This document shows, one piece after another, positions 26,231 to 33,970 of a stretch of DNA of 64,000 nt. The notes beneath the pieces were generated by a model. The model searched no databases, was not told the origin of the DNA, and saw only the letters and a program-made list of their open reading frames with translations. Source of the DNA: Halalkalibacillus sediminis (GTDB lineage: Bacteria > Bacillota > Bacilli > Bacillales > Alkalibacillaceae); assembly GCF_002844535.1 (NCBI RefSeq), contig NZ_PJNH01000002.1, positions 310,001 through 374,000 of the forward strand, given 5' to 3'. The stretch's first letter is position 1, and every line of letters begins with the position of its first letter. The position numbers and the translations under genes were made by a program.

Positions 26231-27352
26231 ATGAAAGATACAGAAATATATTTGAAAAATACCTATGAAGAATCCCGGGAAACGTTCCGAGGACATTTAG
26301 ATAAAATCAAAGAGAATTGGCCTGAAGCGGAACTTTTCGCCGAGTCTATCGCTGAGGGATCTGATTATACGATTGATACGATTTACGCGGATGCTACTGA
26401 GGAGAACGAGCAGGTCATATTTTTTTCAACAGGCTTACATGGCATTGAAGGTTATGCTGGAGCTGCGATGGTCCATCTTTTCGTAGAAGAATATATGGAT
26501 AAAGTCGACCCCGAAACTACTGGGATTTGTTTCGTGCACGCGATTAATCCGTGGGGGATGAAGAATTTGCGTAGGGTTAATGAAAATAACGTTGATTTGA
26601 ATAGGAACTGTTTCTACAAGCCTTTAGATGTTCCACGAGACATCAATGTGAATTATTCGGAAGAACGAAATGTCTTTTTGCCGAATGGTCAATTGAAGGA
26701 TGTTAAAAAAGAAAAGCAGGAATTGTACGAACAGCTGAGCAAAGGTGCCCTTGATGAAGGTTATAGTGGATTAAAGAGTGCTAAGGGCATGGGCCAGTTC
26801 GAGTTCGAAAAAGGTGTGTATTTCGGTGGGAATGGTGATGAACCATCTACTGAATTCGTGAAAAAGATGCAGCGAAAGTTATTGGAATCATTCCGACGTG
26901 TGATCCATATGGACTGGCACACAGCTCTCGGGCCGACCAATGAAATTACGATGTTGAATTCTGAAGTCGATTCACGCAGTGGCGAAGAGTTGAGCGAGAA
27001 GTACGGATTAGAAAATATCAGTAAGTTCTCGCCTGAAGATGTAAAGGGTGATTCGACTAATCACTTCAATGAGTTGAAGCGGGAAGAGTTTCCGGACAGA
27101 TATTTAGTTTCAGCATTATTCGAATTTGGCACATTCGGAACGGATAAAATGGCTGAATTGCGTGAGTTTACGACGATTATATTGGAGAATCAATTGTACT
27201 GGGAAGGTGCTGAAAAGGAAGATGATCGCCAGTGGGTTCTGAAGGAATTCGAGAATATGTTTTATCCTGATGATGAAGAATGGCGTGAGTCTGTATTGAA
27301 GGAAGGTCGCCTCGGGATCGAAAAAATATTAGGTGAAGAGAAGGTTATTTAA
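26231..27352 (+). CDS. M14-like zinc peptidase, DUF2817 family
   Basis: The 373-residue protein has the zinc-binding pair of M14 carboxypeptidase relatives, HGIEGYAG, with a further histidine in DWHTALGP and catalytic-region residues in LFEFGTFG. RRVNENNVDLNRN is typical of DUF2817 proteins. No signal peptide remains with the chosen start. The frame is open back to 26048, but GGAGGG and AAGGAA lie just before ATG 26231, and the upstream residues are not family-like. It is monocistronic and ends in a long hairpin. Substrate unknown; a cytoplasmic peptidase or amidase is likely. Confidence 0.82.
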   Translation: MKDTEIYLKNTYEESRETFRGHLDKIKENWPEAELFAESIAEGSDYTIDTIYADATEENEQVIFFSTGLHGIEGYAGAAMVHLFVEEYMDKVDPETTGICFVHAINPWGMKNLRRVNENNVDLNRNCFYKPLDVPRDINVNYSEERNVFLPNGQLKDVKKEKQELYEQLSKGALDEGYSGLKSAKGMGQFEFEKGVYFGGNGDEPSTEFVKKMQRKLLESFRRVIHMDWHTALGPTNEITMLNSEVDSRSGEELSEKYGLENISKFSPEDVKGDSTNHFNELKREEFPDRYLVSALFEFGTFGTDKMAELREFTTIILENQLYWEGAEKEDDRQWVLKEFENMFYPDDEEWRESVLKEGRLGIEKILGEEKVI

Positions 27353-27357
27353 AATAT

Positions 27358-27421
27358 GCCTGTCACGGTTAATTTGCTCTAAGTATAAGTATGGAGCAAG
27401 TTTAATTGGTGGCAGGCCTTT
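27358..27421 (+). terminator. Long hairpin terminator after the DUF2817 gene
   Basis: The left arm 27358-27379 (begins GCCTGTCAC) pairs with the right arm 27394-27417 (ends GTGGCAGGC), with several mismatches in the middle, and a short T-run follows. Its CCTGTCAC arm is shared with two other terminators in the window. Confidence 0.7.
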
Positions 27422-27487
27422 TATGTGTATGTGTAAATTGAAAGGTAATTTTAATTTCGTAGAAGTTTAATTGGACGATTATTGTAT

Positions 27488-27853
27488 TTAACTTGGAGAT
27501 TGATCCTCATCATCCTCCAAGGCATCTAAATACTCATCTAAATCATCGGAAGAGTGAAAGGATGGACCTTTTTTTGCCTCCTCGACCATAATGTTTAATG
27601 CATTTGGGATTTGAGCTTTTATTTCTTCGAATTTGGTTATTAATTGTTTGCCTTCATAACCTTGTTCCACTAAATCTCTCAAAATGTCAGTGGAAAAGTC
27701 TACTTGTTCATATTCAGCTTTTCTAACGATAATCTCCTTGCCATTAAACTCAATGGTCACTTCATCAGTAATTCCGGAAGCATCATAAAAATCTTTAGGG
27801 ATAGTAATTTGCCGCTGCTTCGAGACGCGAACACGTTTAAATTCTTGACTCAC
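27488..27853 (-). CDS. AbrB/MazE-fold DNA-binding protein
   Basis: This 121-residue protein has an N-terminal swapped-hairpin AbrB domain (RVRVSKQRQITIPKDFYDASG, then EFNGKEIIVRK) and an acidic C-terminal tail. Antitoxins of the MazE/PhrF type and transition-state regulators share the fold. The start is GTG 27853 with AAAGGAAG as ribosome site. A toxin would usually be adjacent, but the next gene on this strand is an epimerase, so it is either an orphan antitoxin or a regulator. The C-terminal helix region (DILRDLVEQGYEGKQLI) could be a toxin-binding or dimer segment. Confidence 0.8.
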   Translation of the reverse strand: MSQEFKRVRVSKQRQITIPKDFYDASGITDEVTIEFNGKEIIVRKAEYEQVDFSTDILRDLVEQGYEGKQLITKFEEIKAQIPNALNIMVEEAKKGPSFHSSDDLDEYLDALEDDEDQSPS

Positions 27854-27893
27854 AGTTACACTTCCTTTCTAAGAAATATCTACTGCTAAAGGA

Positions 27894-28850
27894 CTATAAA
27901 TTCTTCGCAATATATCTCCTGAACACTTCCTCCGACATATACGTCGGTTCAAACCCGAAATCTTCTTTCAACCTCGTATTATCCAACACTGGTCGGTATC
28001 TCAGAAAGTTGACTTGCTCTTCACCGTATTGGGTAAGACCGAGTCTTTTTAAAAAGAACAGTGCACCCGCGATTACTCCTGCTGGGATACGGATCACGCG
28101 TTTGTTCAATATTTCACCCATCTGATCGATTGTCAGCGCACCATCCCCTGCGACATTGAATATGCCGGTCGTTTTTCCTTCAATTCCTCGAATAATGCAC
28201 GCCACGACATCTTGATCCCATATGAAAACGAACGGACTGTTTGATCCGCTGATTCCAAGTAACCTTTTCTTTTCAAATAGTGAGGTGATCTGGTTATTGA
28301 CGTTTTCGCCTAAAATTGTCCCGATGCGGAAGATCACTTGCTCTAGTTCAGGTTGTTCATGACGATAATCTTCTAGTAGTTCTTCTACCAACCTCTTGTG
28401 ATGAGAGTAGGCGAATTCTTCATTTCCTCTCACGGGATGTGTTTCATCTATCCACTCTGGGTTATCAGCGTGATATCCGTATGCGGCTCCGCTGGATGTG
28501 ACGACGATTCGATTAACATCACTTTCTACACATGCTTTCAATACATTTTCAGTTCCACCTACATCGACCGAGTATTCGAATTCACGGTTACTCTTTTTGC
28601 CTGGTGTCACGATCGTTGCGAGGTGAACAACGGTATCGATCGTATATTTTTTCATTAGTTCAGCGATTTCAGGTGAGCGGACGTCCATCTTTTCATAAAA
28701 GATATGGTCTTCCAGGGCAAAATTAGGTTCATCCCGGATATCAGTTGCAACAATTGTATGTGGCTCATCCATTGAGCGATTTCGTTCTATCAATTGTTGG
28801 ACGAGCTGGCTCCCGATATAACCAATCGCTCCAGTGATTAAGATGTTCAT
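27894..28850 (-). CDS. NAD-dependent epimerase/dehydratase (extended SDR)
   Basis: This 318-residue extended SDR has the NAD-binding glycine motif ITGAIGYIGS and the catalytic serine and tyrosine region (TSSGAAYGYH, then AYSHHKRLVEE). It oxidises, reduces or epimerises a sugar nucleotide or small metabolite; the specificity cannot be read from sequence. AAGGAGG precedes ATG 28850, and the ATGA overlap with the symporter gene shows it is the last gene of a four-gene reverse-strand operon. The middle glycine of the usual GxxGxxG motif is kept and the rest of the fold looks intact. Confidence 0.85.
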   Translation of the reverse strand: MNILITGAIGYIGSQLVQQLIERNRSMDEPHTIVATDIRDEPNFALEDHIFYEKMDVRSPEIAELMKKYTIDTVVHLATIVTPGKKSNREFEYSVDVGGTENVLKACVESDVNRIVVTSSGAAYGYHADNPEWIDETHPVRGNEEFAYSHHKRLVEELLEDYRHEQPELEQVIFRIGTILGENVNNQITSLFEKKRLLGISGSNSPFVFIWDQDVVACIIRGIEGKTTGIFNVAGDGALTIDQMGEILNKRVIRIPAGVIAGALFFLKRLGLTQYGEEQVNFLRYRPVLDNTRLKEDFGFEPTYMSEEVFRRYIAKNL

Positions 28851-29761
28851 GCTTGTTGACCTCCTTCTTTAGGGACTCTGCGCGACCAGAATCCGGCAAG
28901 TGTCAGCCCTGCGATGATATGCCAGATCGACCACCAGGCAGCGACGATCGCCATGCCTCCGAGTCCGCCGAAAAAGTTGAAGACTAGAATCAAACCGAGT
29001 CCTGAATTCTGGATGCCGATTTCGATGGCGATTGCCCGACGGTCTATTTCCGGGAGACCGAAAGTGCGTGCTGAAAAATAGCCGATACAGATGGCTAGTA
29101 GGTTATGCAAAAATACAGCAATGACGACCATGCCGACGAAATCGATAAAATAGGTAAAATTCGATGCTAGTGCACCAATGACAAACAGGATAAAGAAGGC
29201 GATAGAAAATTGCTTCATATGTTTACTTGCTTTGCGTGACCACTCGGGTTTGCTGTGATTGATGTACATTCCGAGCGTGAGTGGGATCCCAAGCAAGATA
29301 AAAATCGCAAACAGCATGTCTAGCGGGCTAATCGTGAATGATCTGAGCAACTCGTTCGTTGGACCATATAGTGAACCCCAAAATATCGTGTTCAAAGGTG
29401 TCAGGAAAATCGCGAACGCCGTTGATACTGCGGACATACTAATCGAGAGTGAAGTCCGCCCTTTTGCTAAATGAGTCAGGAAGTTAGATAGATTTCCACC
29501 TGGACAAGCAGCCACTAGAAACATGCCGAGAGCGATGCTCGGTCTAGGGTCTAGAATCGTGACTAAAACAAACGTCAGTGCTGGTAATAATAAAAATTGT
29601 GCAGTCAATCCGATGATAAATGATTTGGGTGTTTTGAGTGTTCGTTTGAAATCTTTTGGTGTCAGGTCTAGCGCGACTCCGAACATGATAAATCCGATTA
29701 AAATGTTCATAACCAGAGTCGTCGTTTCATTGAAGTTGAGTTGTACCTGATCGATTCCCAT
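28847..29761 (-). CDS. Bile acid:sodium symporter family transporter
   Basis: The 304-residue membrane protein has nine or ten predicted helices and the BASS hallmark of negative and asparagine-rich half helices (MFLVAACPGGNLSNFLTHLAKG, read in short segments). Bacterial members take up organic anions such as pyruvate, pantoate or bile acids with sodium. It starts three bases after the TPP enzyme stop and overlaps the epimerase by four bases. Its location between a TPP-dependent enzyme and an epimerase suggests it imports or exports the metabolite handled by them. Confidence 0.88.
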   Translation of the reverse strand: MGIDQVQLNFNETTTLVMNILIGFIMFGVALDLTPKDFKRTLKTPKSFIIGLTAQFLLLPALTFVLVTILDPRPSIALGMFLVAACPGGNLSNFLTHLAKGRTSLSISMSAVSTAFAIFLTPLNTIFWGSLYGPTNELLRSFTISPLDMLFAIFILLGIPLTLGMYINHSKPEWSRKASKHMKQFSIAFFILFVIGALASNFTYFIDFVGMVVIAVFLHNLLAICIGYFSARTFGLPEIDRRAIAIEIGIQNSGLGLILVFNFFGGLGGMAIVAAWWSIWHIIAGLTLAGFWSRRVPKEGGQQA

Positions 29762-29763
29762 GG

Positions 29764-31512
29764 CTATTTACCTTTTGGCTCTGCGTGCATGTCTTTGAAA
29801 TATTTCAGTCCTGGGGCCCACATGTGTTTGACTGGATCGACATCAACATGAATCACGGCACATTTTCCTGTTTCGAGTGATCGTTCGACTGCTTTTCGTA
29901 ATTCAGACGGGTCACTCACGCGCTCGCCGTGTGCGCCCATGCTTTCTGCCAGTTTATCAAACTCGATTTCTCCTAGATCTGAGTTGATGTTCTCGTGCTC
30001 ATCGAGTGATTTTTTCACTACGGTTTTGACCGGTCTTAGTGAGAAGTTCTGGTTCATTTTCACCATACCCCACTGCTTGTCGCATACGACTAGGTAAATC
30101 ACCTGCATATTGTTGCGGACGGCTGTTTCGATTTCCTGTGGGTGAAAGCCTGCTGCCCCGTCGCCGATAATGCAGCATACGGGTTTCTCTGGTTTTGCAG
30201 CTGCTGCTCCGAGTGCTTGCGCCATTCCTGCGCCGAGCATACCAAATTTGAAAGTAGACAAAAGCGTACATGGTGTATTGATTTCTGAATAGAAATTCGC
30301 CCAGATTGCCGTGTTCCCGCCGTCTGCGACAATCGGTGAATCGATCGGAAAGAGTTCATTGCATACGGAAGCGACATGCGCTGGATTCATCGGCACATCC
30401 ATGTCATCAAGCTTTTGGTTCAGTTTTGCGCGGTGTTTCTCTTTTTCTACCACAAATTTCTCAATCGTCGTTTTTCGTTGTTCGAGCTCGATTTCATCTT
30501 TTCGTTTAACCAAATGCTCATACAATTTCGTTAAAAATTTCTTGATATCTGCTTGTACCGCGAGCGAAACCGGCTTGTTAGCTCCCAGAATCGACGGGTC
30601 TAAATCAACTTGGACCACTTCTTGAGAGGAATTCCAATACGGCGCTTTCCCCCACCAATCGGTTTCACCTAGCCTTGAACCTAGTACGAGCACGAGATCT
30701 GCTTCATTACGGATTTTATTGTTCACTTCGATGTGTACCATCGGCATGTTGAGGTGATTGCTTTCACGCATAGCACCGCGTCCTGCCCAGCTTGTCGTGA
30801 CCATTGATTGGAGGAGGTTTGCGACCATCTCCAATTCTTCATACGCCTGAGCGTGTATAACTCCACTACCTGCATGGATTATCGGGAATTTGGCCTTTAG
30901 TAGCATGTCCGCCGCGTGTGCAACTTGTTTTTCCGAAGGGTCGGGGTTGTCGGTAATCCGGTATTGATGCGGTTCTTGAAAAGCAAAGTTGCCTTTGAAT
31001 TTCCCGTTCATGATATTCTCTGGAATGTCGATATGTACGACGCCTGGTCGACCTTCATAGCATTTTCGAAGCGCCATGCGCATCAGTTCAGGAATACGGT
31101 CCACAGATGGAACAGCTTCACTCCATTTGGCGAATTGCGAAATCGTACCCGTTTGGTCGAAGCACTGATACGTACCACCGCGGTCGGGATACATAATGCC
31201 TGTCCGTCTCGAGCTTGTGACGACGAGTACTCGGTTGCCTTCTGCTTGTTCGACGACGAGGCCGGGTAGGATATTGGCCACACCTGGTCCGTTACTTGCC
31301 ATGCAGACGCCGAGATTGCCAGTGAGTCTTGCGTATGCCCCAGCCATATGAGCTGCACTTGTTTCATGGCGGGGGGTGATCAAGTCTATATTTTCTTTTT
31401 GTAATTTAGAATAGAATCCGAAATAGGTTCCGTCGATGATTCCGAAGAGCTTTTGTATCTTTTCTTTTGCTAGCATTTTTGCGACGATTTCTCCGCCAGT
31501 CATTTCTGCCAT
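29764..31512 (-). CDS. Thiamine pyrophosphate-dependent enzyme (acetolactate synthase-like)
   Basis: This three-domain TPP enzyme has about 582 residues. The PYR domain holds the catalytic glutamate in TPRHETSAAHMAGAYARL, the middle domain contains AGSGVIHAQAYEELE, and the PP domain has GDGAAGFHPQEIETAV. The metal-binding end of that last motif reads VVCDKQWGM instead of the usual LNN-type sequence. The nearest classes are acetolactate synthase, benzoylformate decarboxylase and sulfoacetaldehyde acetyltransferase; I cannot choose among them. The frame extends to 31701, but that would overlap the dehydrogenase gene. AGGAGTG sits correctly for ATG 31512. Confidence 0.85.
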   Translation of the reverse strand: MAEMTGGEIVAKMLAKEKIQKLFGIIDGTYFGFYSKLQKENIDLITPRHETSAAHMAGAYARLTGNLGVCMASNGPGVANILPGLVVEQAEGNRVLVVTSSRRTGIMYPDRGGTYQCFDQTGTISQFAKWSEAVPSVDRIPELMRMALRKCYEGRPGVVHIDIPENIMNGKFKGNFAFQEPHQYRITDNPDPSEKQVAHAADMLLKAKFPIIHAGSGVIHAQAYEELEMVANLLQSMVTTSWAGRGAMRESNHLNMPMVHIEVNNKIRNEADLVLVLGSRLGETDWWGKAPYWNSSQEVVQVDLDPSILGANKPVSLAVQADIKKFLTKLYEHLVKRKDEIELEQRKTTIEKFVVEKEKHRAKLNQKLDDMDVPMNPAHVASVCNELFPIDSPIVADGGNTAIWANFYSEINTPCTLLSTFKFGMLGAGMAQALGAAAAKPEKPVCCIIGDGAAGFHPQEIETAVRNNMQVIYLVVCDKQWGMVKMNQNFSLRPVKTVVKKSLDEHENINSDLGEIEFDKLAESMGAHGERVSDPSELRKAVERSLETGKCAVIHVDVDPVKHMWAPGLKYFKDMHAEPKGK

Positions 31513-31528
31513 GTAATCACTCCTGTTT

Positions 31529-32683
31529 TTAGTTAAGTTTTTCAAGTAATTTTCGATAGATCTTTTCAACATCTGTGGCTTCAGGAACTTTTCGGTTCGT
31601 CTCGATGCCATTGCCTGATAGTGCATCCTGGACCATTTGTGGAATCTGTTGTTCGAGTTCATTGTGTTGAAAATACAATTTTCCGTGTTGATAGATGCCA
31701 AAAGTTTCGTTTAAGTGCTCGATGAAGTGTAAAACATCTTCAGGTTGGTCGCCTACTTTTAATACGTTGGCTAATTGAGCATAACGATCTCCTGCGAAAG
31801 GGAGTCCATATTCGATGACGAACGGGAGCACCATTGCGACGCTCAACCCGTGCGGAATATTGAACCTTGCTCCTAATGGTCGGGCTGCGGCATGCGCTAA
31901 ATTCGTTGAAGAATTGGAAAAAGCGATGCCTGCACTACTGCTGCCGATCAACATATTTTCACGAGCACACAGGTTGTCCGGTTCTTGATAAGCGACGGGA
32001 AGATATTTTCCAATCAGTTGTATAGCTTGGAGCGCAAAGTGGTCCGTCATTGCTGTCGCACGTGTGGACAAATAAGCTTCTATCGCATGAGTGAGTGCAT
32101 CCATTCCAGTAAATGCGGTGACGTGTGCAGGTAAGTTTGTTGTTAAAGTAGGATCAAGTATTGCTACATCTGGGATGAGCCTTGGATGGGCTGGATTAAA
32201 TTTCACTTTCGTATCCTTGTCAGTAATAACGGTGATTTTAGTCACTTCAGAGCCTGTCCCTGCTGTGGTCGGAACTGAGATTAGATGTAGTCGGTTGAAT
32301 GTATGTAGGTTCGGTATTTCCTGAATAGGAATGGATGTATTTTTTGCTTGGAATGCGACTGCTTTTGCAAGATCTAGTGCGCTTCCGCCCCCGATCCCAA
32401 CGACCGTGTCCGCCCGCGACATAAGTGCCTTTTGCGCTGCCGAATCTAAATGGTCTGAGTTCGGTTCTCCGTGATACTCGCTGAACAAGGTGATCGAGTA
32501 TATTCTTTTCAAAGCACGAATTTGCCTTTCTAACTGTGGGTTAGCATCCAAGGCGTTAGAGCTGACGATCATGAAGATGTTCGTGGTGCCGAGTGCAGTG
32601 GCGGCTTCTGCTAATTGGTCAAAGCTTCCGGCGCCTGAGTGAATCGTGTTGGGGAAGTGCAGACTGCTCGTCAAATCGTTCAC
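31529..32683 (-). CDS. Iron-containing alcohol dehydrogenase (group III)
   Basis: The 384-residue protein has the NAD-binding GGGSALDLAKA, the family signature PTTAGTGSEVT and metal-binding residues in GMDALTHAIEAYLS and FNIPHGLSVAMVLPF. It is the first gene of the reverse-strand operon. Such enzymes act on alcohols and aldehydes, and the same family includes maleylacetate reductase; a link with the aromatic cluster 6 kb away is possible but not shown. The start is GTG 32683, with AGGTAGG directly upstream. A TTG nine bases downstream would be better spaced from that site and is an alternative. Confidence 0.9.
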   Translation of the reverse strand: MNDLTSSLHFPNTIHSGAGSFDQLAEAATALGTTNIFMIVSSNALDANPQLERQIRALKRIYSITLFSEYHGEPNSDHLDSAAQKALMSRADTVVGIGGGSALDLAKAVAFQAKNTSIPIQEIPNLHTFNRLHLISVPTTAGTGSEVTKITVITDKDTKVKFNPAHPRLIPDVAILDPTLTTNLPAHVTAFTGMDALTHAIEAYLSTRATAMTDHFALQAIQLIGKYLPVAYQEPDNLCARENMLIGSSSAGIAFSNSSTNLAHAAARPLGARFNIPHGLSVAMVLPFVIEYGLPFAGDRYAQLANVLKVGDQPEDVLHFIEHLNETFGIYQHGKLYFQHNELEQQIPQMVQDALSGNGIETNRKVPEATDVEKIYRKLLEKLN

Positions 32684-32724
32684 CTACCTTAAAATATATG
32701 TGTATTTTCTAGTAATTAATTCCT

Positions 32725-32753
32725 ATTATATAGAAGATTTATAGGAAACAAAA
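32725..32753 (-). promoter_or_regulatory. Putative promoter of the dehydrogenase operon
   Basis: On the reverse strand, a perfect TATAAT (complement of 32725-32730) lies about 40 bp before the start codon. The -35 region 17 bp upstream (TTTTGT) is a poor match. The surrounding gap, 32684-32926, is very AT-rich and also serves the divergent zinc-ribbon gene. Confidence 0.4.
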
Positions 32754-32926
32754 GGTGTTTTCAAAAAATTTAAAATATTGTGATGAGTGTTCGTTTATAA
32801 TTGTTGATTAGTTACTTAATTTTGGAAATTACTTTAATAAAAACAATGATTTAGTATAAAAATCTTCTAATTATTGCTGAATTTTTATAGAATGGAGGTA
32901 GGAAGTCAGAAGGGGGTGGAGGAGTT

Positions 32927-33529
32927 ATGTACTGTAATAAGTGTGGGGAGAAGCAGTTCGAAGGTGCGACATTTTGTCACTCGTGTGGGAGTAGGTTGCC
33001 TGATGGTGAAACGAATACTCAGAGAAACTACGCGGATGATCAACGTGTGGAAGAGAGCTCGAAGTATGAACCTTGGGAGCTGTTCACTCAAAAGAGAAGT
33101 GATTATTACATAGATAAATGGTTTAAAAAAGGTGTTGCTGAGAACAAAACTAGTTGGAACTGGCCGGCATTTTTCTTAGGGATTTTCTGGCTAGGTTACC
33201 GGAAGATGTACGAGATGATCTTCGCTATTTTAGGCATTTGGTTAGCGCTTGATTTCTTTGCTTATGCGACAGGGATTTATACGACCGGGTTCGACTATTT
33301 AGTTGCGATTATTTCTTATGTCTTATTTGGAATTTATGGAAATTACTTTTATTATATGAGAGCCGAGAAAAAGTTGGAAGCGGCGAAAGATTTGGATGGT
33401 AGTTATAATCGCCAACAGTTGAAGACGAGTGGCGGCACGAGTGGTTTAGGAGTGCTGGCTGCGCTTAGTTTGTTGGTCGTTTACGCGGTTATCTCAACTG
33501 CGCTATATGATTGGATTTTATTGATGTAG
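32927..33529 (+). CDS. Zinc-ribbon and DUF2628 membrane protein
   Basis: The 200-residue protein starts with a double CxxC zinc ribbon (CNKCGEKQFEGATFCHSCG) and continues with a charged linker and a DUF2628 region (WNWPAFFLGIFWLGYRKMYEMI) with three to four membrane helices. These proteins are membrane-bound with unknown function. GGAGGAG at 32916-32922 precedes ATG 32927. It is monocistronic with its own strong terminator. Confidence 0.88.
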   Translation: MYCNKCGEKQFEGATFCHSCGSRLPDGETNTQRNYADDQRVEESSKYEPWELFTQKRSDYYIDKWFKKGVAENKTSWNWPAFFLGIFWLGYRKMYEMIFAILGIWLALDFFAYATGIYTTGFDYLVAIISYVLFGIYGNYFYYMRAEKKLEAAKDLDGSYNRQQLKTSGGTSGLGVLAALSLLVVYAVISTALYDWILLM

Positions 33530-33562
33530 AAACGGAAGCGTCTGGTCCTTGTTGTGAAATTC

Positions 33563-33610
33563 ACCCTATAAAGTAGACACTTTGAAAATGTCTGCTTTAT
33601 AGGGTTTTTT
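33563..33610 (+). terminator. Rho-independent terminator after the DUF2628 gene
   Basis: ACCCTATAAAGTAGACA pairs with TGTCTGCTTTATAGGGT, 17 bp with a single wobble, around a nine-base loop. Six T follow. Confidence 0.92.
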
Positions 33611-33970
33611 ATTATATAACAAAATGTTTAAAAATGGTATTTTATTTTACAAGACCAAAGCCCATAGTGACGCACTTCTCTCGTTTTGAATTTGTGACTT
33701 TTATGTAAAAAATAATAAATATATTGAAAAATAAACCAAATATATTATAATTATTGTAAATATACATAATAATTTTTATAAATATTATAGTCACAATTAT
33801 TTGTTTTGTGAATTTAGACAGGCATAACAACTCAAATTAGTAATCATAAAATTATAATCGTTGATTGAATTTGGTAGCCGGGATCGAATCTGAAATTTGT
33901 CACTCAGTTGTGAAATGCATGTTTTCATTGTACAGATAAACAATTTTTCAAAATGAGGGAGAAGTTTTTA
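33611..33970 (+). other. AT-rich intergenic region without a gene
   Basis: These 360 bp hold no ORF that I can support. Most of it is very AT-rich. A short reverse-strand ORF here encodes only low-complexity Ile/Phe/Asn sequence. It must contain the promoter of the following signalling gene, but I could not place it with confidence. Confidence 0.6.

Noticed and set aside
31513-31701. N-terminal extension of the TPP enzyme
   Set aside because: It would overlap the dehydrogenase gene by 173 bp; a good ribosome site supports the ATG at 31512.
33642-33830. A 62-codon reverse-strand frame in the AT-rich gap
   Set aside because: Low-complexity Ile/Phe/Asn sequence, no ribosome site.
33830-33970. 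Sigma-D-type promoter before the signalling gene (GCCGGGAT)
   Set aside because: The nearest TAAA box is about 26 bp away, too far for a sigma-D promoter.
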